Source: an uncultured Muribaculaceae bacterium (GTDB lineage: Bacteria; Bacteroidota; Bacteroidia; Bacteroidales; Muribaculaceae). Taken from it: DNA of 52,891 nucleotides. The position numbers and the translations under genes were made by a program. The stretch's first letter is position 1. The number at the start of each line of letters is the position of its first letter. Of this stretch, positions 8,627-15,326 are shown piece after piece. Below the pieces are notes generated by a model. It was not told the DNA's origin. It did not search any database and saw only the letters and a program-made list of their open reading frames with translations. The DNA lies in contig CAJTOZ010000021.1 of assembly GCA_910578095.1 (NCBI GenBank), forward strand, positions 1-52,891. Reading direction: 5' to 3'.

Positions 8627-9631
8627 TTATTTTAAATGAAATCTACCTTCCAGTTCCCGCATCCTCTCAATCAATTCGGAGAATGAAAGCGAATCGCCAT
8701 ATACCATCTGCTCCTGCATGTCACGATAGTCTGACTCCCAATTGCCAATAACATCTGTTGGAGGTACGAGTACTATCTCTTTGCGAATATCTGCAGAATA
8801 ATCAATATCTTTAACAGAGGTGAATATCTCACGGTGATGTCGTATGTTTTCCCATAGTTCATCGTCATTTATTGCCTCTTTGGCAAAATCTTTATCCATC
8901 ATGCATTCAAGGTCGTACAGATGGCGAGACTTACGATTGGCGTTGTCGCAATGGCCGGTAGCGAAAAGCTCATGAAGAAGGAATGCCTTTTCCAAGAATG
9001 TTTTCTCCGGAGCGGCTGTAATGATGTCTGAATCAATCAATGTCGTGTTTACCGGGCTATTGGCCGAAATCAATGACTGGACTTTTGCCGTTGCAGTGGG
9101 CTCTATCAACGACCGAGCACCAATCTCAAGCATGACGCTGGCATCCATATACGAATGAATGTCATCAATAAACGCCGTGTCGTAACTTATGAATATTTTT
9201 CTGGGCTCGGGGTAGGTGCTGTTGCCTTCGCCGTCCGGTTGTGGTTCAACCTTACAATAGTCGGCAAGCCCTAACTCTCCGAGCTTATTTTTAACGTCCT
9301 TAGCCAATCTCTCTTTTACAAACAGGGACGAATCTTTACGGAGTTTCTTCAGTTGCTTTTTAGTCACATCACCTTCAATACCGAAAAGAGATCTGTCAAC
9401 TGCAATATCCACGTCTTCTGAAAACCGACTGATAAGAGACCAGACTTTACTTAGTGAACTGCCACCCTTAAAGACAAAAGCGTTTGCATATGGCAGAGAA
9501 AAGAGAGCCTGTAACACAGAAGTTACCCACAAGTCTTTCTCCACGGAGCGAGGGTGCAATCCAAGTCCGAGACCTATCTGGTCGTATAATCTGCGGCGTA
9601 TCTCTGCAGGTTGGGAAATTATGTCAATCAT
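8627..9631 (-). CDS. AbiEii-like nucleotidyltransferase toxin
   Basis: 334 residues. FKGGSSLSK (about residues 54-62) and RFSEDVDIAV (about 69-78) form the GG(S)xx...DxD nucleotidyltransferase core of the AbiEii/AbiGii toxin family. A downstream basic/acidic helical region, including EKTFLEKAFLLHELF, is also usual in the family. Known members transfer nucleotides to tRNA or other targets and stop growth, and they pair with an AbiEi-type antitoxin. Here the antitoxin gene lies directly upstream and overlaps this start by 8 nt, so translation is probably coupled. No catalytic residue appears to be missing, so the pair is likely functional, in contrast to the broken genes on both sides. Confidence 0.9.
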   Translation of the reverse strand: MIDIISQPAEIRRRLYDQIGLGLGLHPRSVEKDLWVTSVLQALFSLPYANAFVFKGGSSLSKVWSLISRFSEDVDIAVDRSLFGIEGDVTKKQLKKLRKDSSLFVKERLAKDVKNKLGELGLADYCKVEPQPDGEGNSTYPEPRKIFISYDTAFIDDIHSYMDASVMLEIGARSLIEPTATAKVQSLISANSPVNTTLIDSDIITAAPEKTFLEKAFLLHELFATGHCDNANRKSRHLYDLECMMDKDFAKEAINDDELWENIRHHREIFTSVKDIDYSADIRKEIVLVPPTDVIGNWESDYRDMQEQMVYGDSLSFSELIERMRELEGRFHLK

Positions 9632-10229
9632 ACAATGATTCGATTAATGTCCTTATCCAATCCGGCATCAGCACATAGTCTTGGGCCAAGGATTGTTTTG
9701 ATTCTTTGTTTACGATTTTTTTTATTGTTTTTTTCTGCTCGTCCGTTACGTTGTCTTCACCGATGTCTTTCAAGGCTAAGGTAAGCATCAACGCCAACTT
9801 ATTTTTGAATTTGAAATGCTTAGGCGAAACCCTCTTGAACAGAATGCCCTTACCGTTGTATATTTTGATTCTCCTTGCGGATCCATTGGTGAGATACACG
9901 GCGTTCATCGGAATCTGCGTGGATAGACCCAAACGATTCTGGGCATATATGCCTGTAGGTACAATTTCGGCTTTGTCCCTTGCTGCTATCGCTTGAGCTA
10001 TCTGGTCTATTCCAGGATACATCACGCCAAGCCCAAATACTTCGTCTTTCTGGGGTTTACAGTATATACCGGGAGCAAGTCTTATGATAATTCCTTTTTT
10101 TGCCAATTCGCTTAGAGCCTTGTTAACGGCAGCTTGTGTTCCCATGGACAGAAAATCCTCCGAGAAAAAGATTGACCCTTTCCTCATTCTCCAAATTTTC
10201 TGTTGTACGTTGCTTTCAAGACTTTTCAT
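9624..10229 (-). CDS. AbiEi-like antitoxin (DUF6088 family)
   Basis: 201 residues. The N-terminal half is a winged-helix region (QAAVNKALSELAKKGIIIRLAPGIYCKP) followed by the C-terminal antitoxin domain with NRLGLSTQIPMNAVYLTNG and the RIKIYNGKGILFKRVSPKHF stretch typical of DUF6088/AbiEi_4. In the AbiE systems the antitoxin represses its own promoter by binding inverted repeats and counters the nucleotidyltransferase. It is the first gene of the two-gene operon, starts at the ATG at 10229, and overlaps the toxin start by 8 nt. A consensus promoter lies 50-80 nt upstream. Assignment to a type IV-style toxin-antitoxin/abortive-infection pair is by family knowledge. Confidence 0.88.
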   Translation of the reverse strand: MKSLESNVQQKIWRMRKGSIFFSEDFLSMGTQAAVNKALSELAKKGIIIRLAPGIYCKPQKDEVFGLGVMYPGIDQIAQAIAARDKAEIVPTGIYAQNRLGLSTQIPMNAVYLTNGSARRIKIYNGKGILFKRVSPKHFKFKNKLALMLTLALKDIGEDNVTDEQKKTIKKIVNKESKQSLAQDYVLMPDWIRTLIESLYD

Positions 10230-10278
10230 TCGATTAGTTTTTCAGAGTTTTTGATAAAATATCTGAAATTTTGAATCA

Positions 10279-10310
10279 CAAATTTAGCAATAAATTACCC
10301 AGATTCCAAA
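10279..10310 (-). promoter_or_regulatory. Promoter for AbiE-like operon
   Basis: Minus-strand TTTG (10310-10307), exactly 20 nt, then TAAATTTG (10286-10279): a full match to the Bacteroidota consensus. The predicted start near 10275 gives a leader of about 46 nt. I saw no long perfect inverted repeat here that would mark an antitoxin operator. Confidence 0.8.
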
Positions 10311-10368
10311 TAGTTACACCAATAAATCGATAATTCCACATTCTATTGAATGCGGAGGAATATATTTA

Positions 10369-10434
10369 TTCCAACAACCCGACAAGCTCCTTCTTCATGT
10401 CCTCGTCAATGTCGCGGTAGCGGGCGAAGTCAAA
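10369..10434 (-). pseudogene. Short 3' tail of an unidentified gene
   Basis: On the minus strand the bases read FARYRDIDEDMKKELVGLLE and then TAA, which looks like a natural acidic/basic protein C-terminus rather than random sequence. It abuts the AIPR remnant on the opposite strand without space for the rest of the gene. I cannot name the family. Confidence 0.35.
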
Positions 10435-10758
10435 CAACAACGTTAATAGGCAAATACAAGGGTGACAATTCTCAGGATTTTTATATCCCATGCAAAATCG
10501 TAGCGGCAAAAAGCGATTCGCGAGCAGACATATTTTTCACAAAAATTGCCGAAGCTACTAACTCTCAAAAACCAATTCTTGCCAGAGATCTTAAGTCGAA
10601 TTCCCCAGAAATGGTCAGCCTATATAATTGGTTAAAGAATAAAGGAATCTATCTTGAGATAAAGAGAGGATTTAAACCGAAGTTCTGACCACAATCACAA
10701 ATAAAGAACGATGAATTAGGCCAACTCATTCTTTCATTTGCTTATCAAAAAAATACTT
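10432..10758 (+). pseudogene. AIPR-family abortive-infection protein, 3' fragment with internal stop
   Basis: The plus-strand reading SQTTTLIGKYKGDN, then FFTKIAEATNSQKPILARDL, then LKNKGIYLEIKRG matches the conserved middle-to-late part of AIPR (abortive infection phage resistance) proteins, where QT..T and EATN(S/T)Q.PI..RDL are hallmarks. The frame meets a TGA at 10686-10688 but then continues sensibly as KNDELGQLILSFAYQK, another conserved AIPR segment, and breaks off at 10758. The N-terminal half is missing, replaced by antisense sequence of another remnant. The apparent 112-codon ORF from 10350 is therefore a chimera of two scraps and not a gene. A dead defence gene. Confidence 0.75.
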
Positions 10759-10765
10759 AAATAAA

Positions 10766-10797
10766 TTTGGATTTGCACTCGCTTATGCGTATCTTTG
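10766..10797 (+). promoter_or_regulatory. Promoter for structured RNA candidate
   Basis: TTTG (10766-10769), exactly 20 nt, then TATCTTTG (10790-10797): a full consensus Bacteroidota promoter. The predicted transcript start is near 10801. There is no substantial coding frame immediately downstream. Confidence 0.8.
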
Positions 10798-10800
10798 ACC

Positions 10801-11144
10801 CACGTTTCCTGTAAGGCCGTCATGTCCCAATCGACAGAAAGCCGCAGAGAGCGCGAACACAACTGCCGATACGGCAGACGAAAACATAATGAAAAGCGTT
10901 TATCCGACGCTCTTTCTTGACGCCTTGAAACTTCGCAACTTTCAGAATGAGTCAGGATTGATGCAAACGGTAGATGCCTTGTGGATATGCATATTCATGC
11001 CCGCAGCCGGAGCTTAGGTTTCGGCTCTGCGGTGCGTACGGCATATTCTGCGTGAGGCCTCTGCGTTTGCTCGTTCAACTCATTCGGGCAATGCGAAGGC
11101 CTCAAGGCGTGGGACGAGCAACGATATGGCCCCACGCTTTTTTT
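10801..11144 (+). ncRNA. Candidate structured non-coding RNA or long regulated leader
   Basis: About 344 nt lie between a consensus promoter and an intrinsic terminator. Visible helices: CTGCCG/CGGCAG (10863-10877); AGCGT/ACGCT (10895-10911); a long-range stem GGATATGC (10983-10990) with GCATATTC (11041-11048), enclosing CCGCAG/CTGCGG (11001-11032); TGAGGCCT (11053-11060) with AGGCCTCA (11097-11104), enclosing a further GCGTTTGCTCG/CGGGCAATGC arm; and the terminator stem. It does not show the conserved segments of tmRNA, RNase P RNA or SRP RNA. A 42-codon frame (10889-11017, starting MKSVYPTL) lies inside and might be a leader peptide. It could be a trans-acting RNA or a 5' control region for the lipoprotein at 11200. 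Confidence 0.6.
11107..11144 (+). terminator. Intrinsic terminator of structured RNA
   Basis: GCGTGGG (11107-11113) pairs with CCCACGC (11131-11137) and is followed by seven Ts. It lies 56 nt before the lipoprotein start, so it either ends the RNA or gates the lipoprotein. Confidence 0.85.
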
Positions 11145-11199
11145 GATTATCAACTCTTTAATGGCGGGCAAGCGGGCAGCCAGCCACTTTTTTAATATC

Positions 11200-12225
11200 A
11201 TGAAAAAAGTTTTTCGATTCATGTTCGCTATCAGTCTGCTGGCTGTGCAGGCATCGTGTTCATCCACAACGGGCGACGAGCCTGATCCCGAGCCCATAGA
11301 GCCCGGCGTAACCGAAGAGGTGATGGTACGCATCGGCTATAGTGTCGACGTCAGCCAGGAAAGCCTCGTTCCTCAGGGCCGCGCCGGCGAGGGGGGCAAC
11401 TCGAACGACCTTATCGGCGTGTCGATTTTTCACATAAGTAAGGCCGAAGAGGGTCATACGTCTGAGTTCCAGTATGCCTACGGTGTCTTCGACGATGTCA
11501 ACGCCATGGTTTTCAAGCTCAACAAAGGTCAGCGCTACCGCGTGAACATGATTTACTACCCCAACGCCAAAAACATCGTGTGGCGAAACGGCAACGGCAC
11601 CTACGGCCGTCCGTTCAACGACCCCTATCTGTCCAGTCCGGCATATCGGCTCAACGAGCCTGTCTACTATTCGGAGGGCACTTTCGTATACAACATTTTC
11701 CACAATTACTACCAGAACAGCAGTGCCGGCTATAGCGACTGTGCCATCGACGCGAACTGCGTGCGCGGTACCACGCCGATTTACATGGGCTTGCGCGAAC
11801 TGACAATCGACAGCGACAAGGACATCGATATACAGCTCGCCTCCTGCATTATGGGTATAAAGCTCAATTGCAGCAATTTCACCGAAGGACGCCTGACTCT
11901 GGAATATGACTACCACGGCAGTCGCGAGGTAAGCTTCGCCCCCGGCGACGTGACCGCCGACTATGTGCAGATTACATGCCCTTACGAGCAGACCGAGGAT
12001 TTCAGCGGTTTCGGCAATATCTATCATAGCGGCAACGACCTGATTCGCCTCTACTATGAGAACAGCGCCAACAAGCGCTATCTGCTGGCTACAAAAAATC
12101 TTGAGTGGAAAGCAAACACCTCCTTTGTGTTCACATTCAATCTTGAGGAACGCTCCGACGGGTCTTTCGGCATCCTGATGCCATCGGCCGACACCATCGT
12201 CGACGAAGACACCACATTCGACTGA
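11200..12225 (+). CDS. Bacteroidales surface lipoprotein, unknown function
   Basis: 341 residues from the ATG at 11200. A longer frame from a TTG at 11143 would start inside the terminator and is rejected. MKKVFRFMFAISLLAVQASC is a lipoprotein signal with the acceptor Cys at residue 20, followed by an acidic, proline-rich linker (DEPDPEPIEPG). The rest is beta-rich with aromatic-rich strands (YRVNMIYYPNAKN, FVYNIFHNYYQ) and is reminiscent of fimbrillin-like or anchor lipoproteins, but I cannot assign a family. The gene stands alone after the structured RNA. A long inverted repeat follows it. Outer-membrane location is inferred from the signal type. Confidence 0.75.
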   Translation: MKKVFRFMFAISLLAVQASCSSTTGDEPDPEPIEPGVTEEVMVRIGYSVDVSQESLVPQGRAGEGGNSNDLIGVSIFHISKAEEGHTSEFQYAYGVFDDVNAMVFKLNKGQRYRVNMIYYPNAKNIVWRNGNGTYGRPFNDPYLSSPAYRLNEPVYYSEGTFVYNIFHNYYQNSSAGYSDCAIDANCVRGTTPIYMGLRELTIDSDKDIDIQLASCIMGIKLNCSNFTEGRLTLEYDYHGSREVSFAPGDVTADYVQITCPYEQTEDFSGFGNIYHSGNDLIRLYYENSANKRYLLATKNLEWKANTSFVFTFNLEERSDGSFGILMPSADTIVDEDTTFD

Positions 12226-12279
12226 GCCGCGACGCTCGCATACAAGCATCGAAGCGTCGAAGACGCGCTGCATTAGTAG

Positions 12280-12329
12280 CTCCATGTCGAGGGGAGAGAG
12301 GCCGCAGGCCCGAGCCCCTCGGCATGGAG
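12280..12329. repeat. 15-bp inverted repeat (stem-loop)
   Basis: CTCCATGTCGAGGGG (12280-12294) faces CCCCTCGGCATGGAG (12315-12329): 15 positions pair with one G-T, around a 20-nt loop. No T-run follows on either strand, so it is not a classical terminator. It may be an mRNA-end protector for the lipoprotein transcript or a repeat-family element. Confidence 0.6.
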
Positions 12330-12422
12330 AATGGTGAATTTAGCAAATCCGGCCTCTAAGAGGTCGGCCAACAAGCTATCTGGCGGACGTCTTCAACGCC
12401 CAGATCGCCAGGCCCGACACAA

Positions 12423-12661
12423 CACCATGCCGACGGATTCGGGCAAAGCATCTTTCAAATCATGACTGAGATTTTTATAAAATCCGGAGCCGTATTTGTT
12501 TTCAGCGTCACGGGCCACAATGTCACGTCCAACCGACCAATAGAAGCGTAGCAACTCTTGGTTAACGCGTGTAGCTGCCTTTATTTGGACGCATCTGTAT
12601 CGGTCTTTCAACTCCTGTATCCACCGGAGTAGTCGGTATCAGTTTTTATAAGTTTACTCAT
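12423..12661 (-). pseudogene. DUF1016 (YhcG-type nuclease) N-terminal fragment, frameshifted
   Basis: Reading from the ATG at 12661 gives MSKLIKTDTDYSG. One base is then missing, and the frame resumes as WIQELKDRYRCVQIKAATRVN and ELLRFYWSVGRDIVA, ending in KYGSGFYKNLSHDLKDALPESVG. This is the conserved N-terminal domain of DUF1016 proteins, found next to type I restriction genes and other defence loci. Homology stops near 12423, so the PD-(D/E)xK nuclease half is gone. A possible -7 box (TAACTTTG on the minus strand, 12709-12702) still precedes it. The frameshift plus the truncation make it a clear pseudogene. Confidence 0.8.
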
Positions 12662-12744
12662 GATCTGTAGGAGTGAAGCGGTTGGGTGTGCTTTACGGCT
12701 CCAAAGTTACTCAATTTTATTGATTTTCACCGTTTGGAAGACAA

Positions 12745-12767
12745 ATATGGCTTGGCGCAAGCCATAT
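12745..12767. repeat. 10-bp hairpin upstream of rubredoxin
   Basis: ATATGGCTTG, GCG, CAAGCCATAT: a perfect 10-bp stem with a three-base loop, 58 nt before the rubredoxin ATG. No T-run follows. Possibly a leader structure or the end of an old element. Confidence 0.5.
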
Positions 12768-12825
12768 CGAACAATTACCATCCGCAACGTGTTGAAAAAG
12801 AGAACTAACCAAAAAACAAGTAATT

Positions 12826-12990
12826 ATGGACAATAAGAAATATGTATGCGAAGTGTGCGAATGGGTGTACGATCCTGAAATCGGCGATCCTGACAACGGA
12901 ATTGCGCCCGGCACATCATTCGAAGATTTGCCCGACGACTGGGTTTGCCCGCTGTGTGGCGTCGGCAAAGACCAGTTCCGCCCGGAATAG
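12826..12990 (+). CDS. Rubredoxin
   Basis: A 54-residue protein reading MDNKKYVCEVCEWVYDPEIG from the ATG at 12826 to a TAG. The four iron ligands sit in two knuckles, C8-x2-C11 and C41-x2-C44 (WVCPLCGVGKDQF), with the conserved W39, the YDP..GDP..GI.PGT.FEDLP core and the usual length for this family. Rubredoxin is a cytoplasmic one-iron electron carrier used in anaerobes for oxygen and peroxide detoxification. It is preceded by an A-rich leader (AACCAAAAAACAAG), usual for Bacteroidota start sites, and followed by a strong bidirectional terminator. It is transcribed alone, convergent with the methionine operon. Confidence 0.97.
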   Translation: MDNKKYVCEVCEWVYDPEIGDPDNGIAPGTSFEDLPDDWVCPLCGVGKDQFRPE

Positions 12991-13012
12991 AATCCCGGGG
13001 CATAGGCAAGCA

Positions 13013-13068
13013 AAAGGGCAGGAAACACGGTTCCGGCAGCCATGCCGGGCACGCATTTCCTGCCCTTT
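13013..13068. terminator. Bidirectional terminator between rubredoxin and hom
   Basis: AAAGGGCAGGAAA (13013-13025) pairs perfectly with TTTCCTGCCCTTT (13056-13068), with an inner CCGGCA/TGCCGG stem. The A/T flanks let it work for both convergent transcripts. Confidence 0.85.
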
Positions 13069-13086
13069 CAATGTATATGAGCGTTC

Positions 13087-14301
13087 TTAGTCGTCGCGGT
13101 CCAGAAAAAACATCGGAATATTGGCGAGGAACACATCCGGCGCCGACAGCACCTGCCGTGCGGCCATCAGTTGGCCAAGGCTGATATCGCCGATCACATA
13201 ATTATCGTCGGCCGAGATGAATTGCTCGCGCACCACTTCGAACGGCAGCAGCGAGGGAATATCCGTGGTGGAGTAATGCACGTACACGCGCAGCATCACA
13301 TCTGTAGTGTAGCGCGGACGATCGATGTAGCTCATCTTCTTGTACTCGTAGCTGTAGCCATAGCGGCGCGCCATCACATCGCTGAGAATGGATGAAGCCG
13401 TGGGGAGACCGCCGGCGCCCTTGCCGAACATAAACTGACGGTCGTAGCACTCACCGCGTATCACCACTCCGTTGTACTCATTGTCCACGCTGTATATGTA
13501 CTTCGAGGGGCTCACGAATTCCGGCATCACAAACATGGTGAAATTACTGTCGTCCACCTTCACCACCTGCGCCACTAGTTTTATCTTCATCCTTTTCTCG
13601 CGCGCATAGCGTATGTCGGCATCGTGAATGGTGGATATGCCGTATGTGAACACCCGCTCCGGAGCCACATACACACCAAGGGCGTGTACCGTGATTATCA
13701 CAAGTTTGAACAGCGAGTCCATGCCGCTCAGATCGAAGGTGGGGTCGCTTTCCGCAAAACCCAGCTTCTGCGCCTTCTCAAGGGCTGCATTATAGTCCTC
13801 GTTGTGGTCGAACACACGGGAGAGGATGTAATTGGACGAGCCGTTGAGAATGCCTTTCACCTCCAGGAGCAAGTCGTTGTCGTAGTATTCCTCCAGATTG
13901 CGTATCACCGGAATAGACCCGCACGACGAGGCATCGTACAGCAATGCCGAGCCGTACTCCCTCTGCAGTTCTATCAGTTCCGGCAAATGCCGCGCTATCA
14001 TGGCTTTGGAACCCGACACCACTGGAATGCCGCGGCGCAACGCCGTGGAGACGATGCGATAGGATGCTTCGGCATCGTCCACCACCTCCACTATCAGATT
14101 GATGGAAGGATCGGCAAACACATCGTCGGGATTGTCGGTGAGGATGGATGGATCCACAGCCACAGCCCGAGGCTTAGCGATATTGCGCACACATATACGG
14201 CTTATCTGCGCATGAGCGTTCTTGGCTCCGGAAATCACTTTATATACGCTCTGCCCCACGGTGCCGAAGCCGAAGAGACCTATTGATATCTGTTGATTCA
14301 T
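13087..14301 (-). CDS. hom: Homoserine dehydrogenase
   Basis: 404 residues. GLFGFGTVGQSVY at the N-terminus is the NAD(P)-binding Rossmann loop. The middle contains the conserved KGILNGSSNYILSR segment and the GFAESDPTFDLSGMDSLFKL catalytic region, with the E/D-K positions typical of the enzyme. It reduces aspartate semialdehyde to homoserine, the branch point to threonine and methionine. No ACT regulatory domain typical of long forms was obvious; the C-terminus is short. Its ATG overlaps the metX stop by 4 nt (ATGA), so it is the third gene of metY-metX-hom. The open frame continues antisense-free into metX up to 15117, but the signature N-terminus fixes the start at 14301. Confidence 0.95.
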   Translation of the reverse strand: MNQQISIGLFGFGTVGQSVYKVISGAKNAHAQISRICVRNIAKPRAVAVDPSILTDNPDDVFADPSINLIVEVVDDAEASYRIVSTALRRGIPVVSGSKAMIARHLPELIELQREYGSALLYDASSCGSIPVIRNLEEYYDNDLLLEVKGILNGSSNYILSRVFDHNEDYNAALEKAQKLGFAESDPTFDLSGMDSLFKLVIITVHALGVYVAPERVFTYGISTIHDADIRYAREKRMKIKLVAQVVKVDDSNFTMFVMPEFVSPSKYIYSVDNEYNGVVIRGECYDRQFMFGKGAGGLPTASSILSDVMARRYGYSYEYKKMSYIDRPRYTTDVMLRVYVHYSTTDIPSLLPFEVVREQFISADDNYVIGDISLGQLMAARQVLSAPDVFLANIPMFFLDRDD

Positions 14302-15326
14302 TGTCGTATTTTTTCTATGAATGGTTTGAGTATGGCATTGAGGCGGGCATGCTCCACCAGGAAACCGTCGTGGCCGAAATCGGAATCTATCTCGGCATAC
14401 ACGGCGCCCGGAATCCTGTCGGCGAGCAGCCTCATCTCCGCCGGCGTGAATATGATATCCGACGATATGCCCGTGACTATTGTCTCGGCCTTTATTGAGG
14501 CAAGGGCCGCCTCCACCCCGCCGCGCCCGCGGCCTATGTCGTGGGTGTCGAAGGAGTTGAGTATCGACACATACGAGTAGGCGTTGAAACGGCGGCACAG
14601 TTTTTCTCCCTGATAGCGCTGATAGGAGCATGCGCGATGTTCTCCCGGCGCGGGAGCAGCCCCGGGTGCATCGGCCTGCGAACGGTTGTAGCCGCCCGGA
14701 CCGCGGTACGACAGCAGTCCTATGGCCCTCGCGGCAGCCATGCCATCGAGGGCAGCGTCGGCACGGCGCTGGCCATATCCGGCATCGGCACGTATGGCCA
14801 TGCGCTGGGTCTCGTCGATAGCTATTGTCCATGGCGAAGCCTTGGCATCGGTGGCTATGAGCACCAGCTTGTCGAAACGCGCCGGTTCTTCCGCTATCCA
14901 CTCCAGTGCCTGAAATCCGCCCACGGAACTGCCCACGAGCGCGTGCATGCGCCCTATGCCCAACGCCGCCGCCAGCAAGCTGTGCGCACGGGCCATGTCG
15001 CGGATGCTCACAAGCGGAAAATCGGCATAATAAGGTTCGCCTGTGGCGGGATTTATAGAAAGCGGTCCCGTGGTGCCGTAGTGCGAGCCTATGATATTGG
15101 CACACACCACAAACCATTTGTCAGGGTCCAGGAAGCAGCCGGCCTCCACGGTGTGGGGCCACCAGTCGGCCACATCACTGTTGGCTGTGAGTGCATGACA
15201 CACCCACACTACATTCGATGCGTCGGCGTTAAGCGTGCCATACGTGTGGTAGGCTATCGTGAGGTCCTGAAGCACCCCGCCATTCTCCAGTTCGAAAGGC
15301 GCGCTGTGTCGGTAGGTGTGCATCAT
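14298..15326 (-). CDS. metX: Homoserine O-acetyltransferase
   Basis: 342 residues, an alpha/beta hydrolase fold. Visible: YHTYGTLN and VWVCHALTANSDVADWW at the N-terminus, then the nucleophile elbow LVGSSVGGFQALEW (Ser of GSSVGG), and a C-terminal Asp (GISSDIIFTP) and His (DFGHDGFL) completing the triad. It acetylates homoserine with acetyl-CoA, activating it for direct sulfhydrylation by the upstream-encoded MetY. It overlaps metY by 4 nt and hom by 4 nt. Whether the acyl donor is acetyl- or succinyl-CoA cannot be read safely from the sequence; acetyl is assumed because MetY is the partner. Confidence 0.93.
   Translation of the reverse strand: MMHTYRHSAPFELENGGVLQDLTIAYHTYGTLNADASNVVWVCHALTANSDVADWWPHTVEAGCFLDPDKWFVVCANIIGSHYGTTGPLSINPATGEPYYADFPLVSIRDMARAHSLLAAALGIGRMHALVGSSVGGFQALEWIAEEPARFDKLVLIATDAKASPWTIAIDETQRMAIRADAGYGQRRADAALDGMAAARAIGLLSYRGPGGYNRSQADAPGAAPAPGEHRACSYQRYQGEKLCRRFNAYSYVSILNSFDTHDIGRGRGGVEAALASIKAETIVTGISSDIIFTPAEMRLLADRIPGAVYAEIDSDFGHDGFLVEHARLNAILKPFIEKIRQ

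Noticed and set aside
10801..11144. Structured RNA as a second tmRNA or RNase P RNA.
   Set aside because: The tmRNA tag and acceptor ends are absent (a real ssrA is at 39056-39452), and RNase P conserved segments such as the GAGGAAAGTCC block were not found.
11260..12285. A 341-codon minus-strand frame opposite the lipoprotein gene.
   Set aside because: Composition is a mirror of the plus-strand codons; no signal, domain or promoter. The plus-strand frame has a clear lipoprotein signal.
14302..15117. The hom reading frame stays open for 816 nt upstream, through metX.
   Set aside because: The extra part lacks any family sense (Arg/His/Cys-rich), overlaps a well-supported metX in another frame, and the Rossmann start MNQQISIGLFGFGTVG fixes hom at 14301. 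GC-rich codon bias explains long shadow frames.
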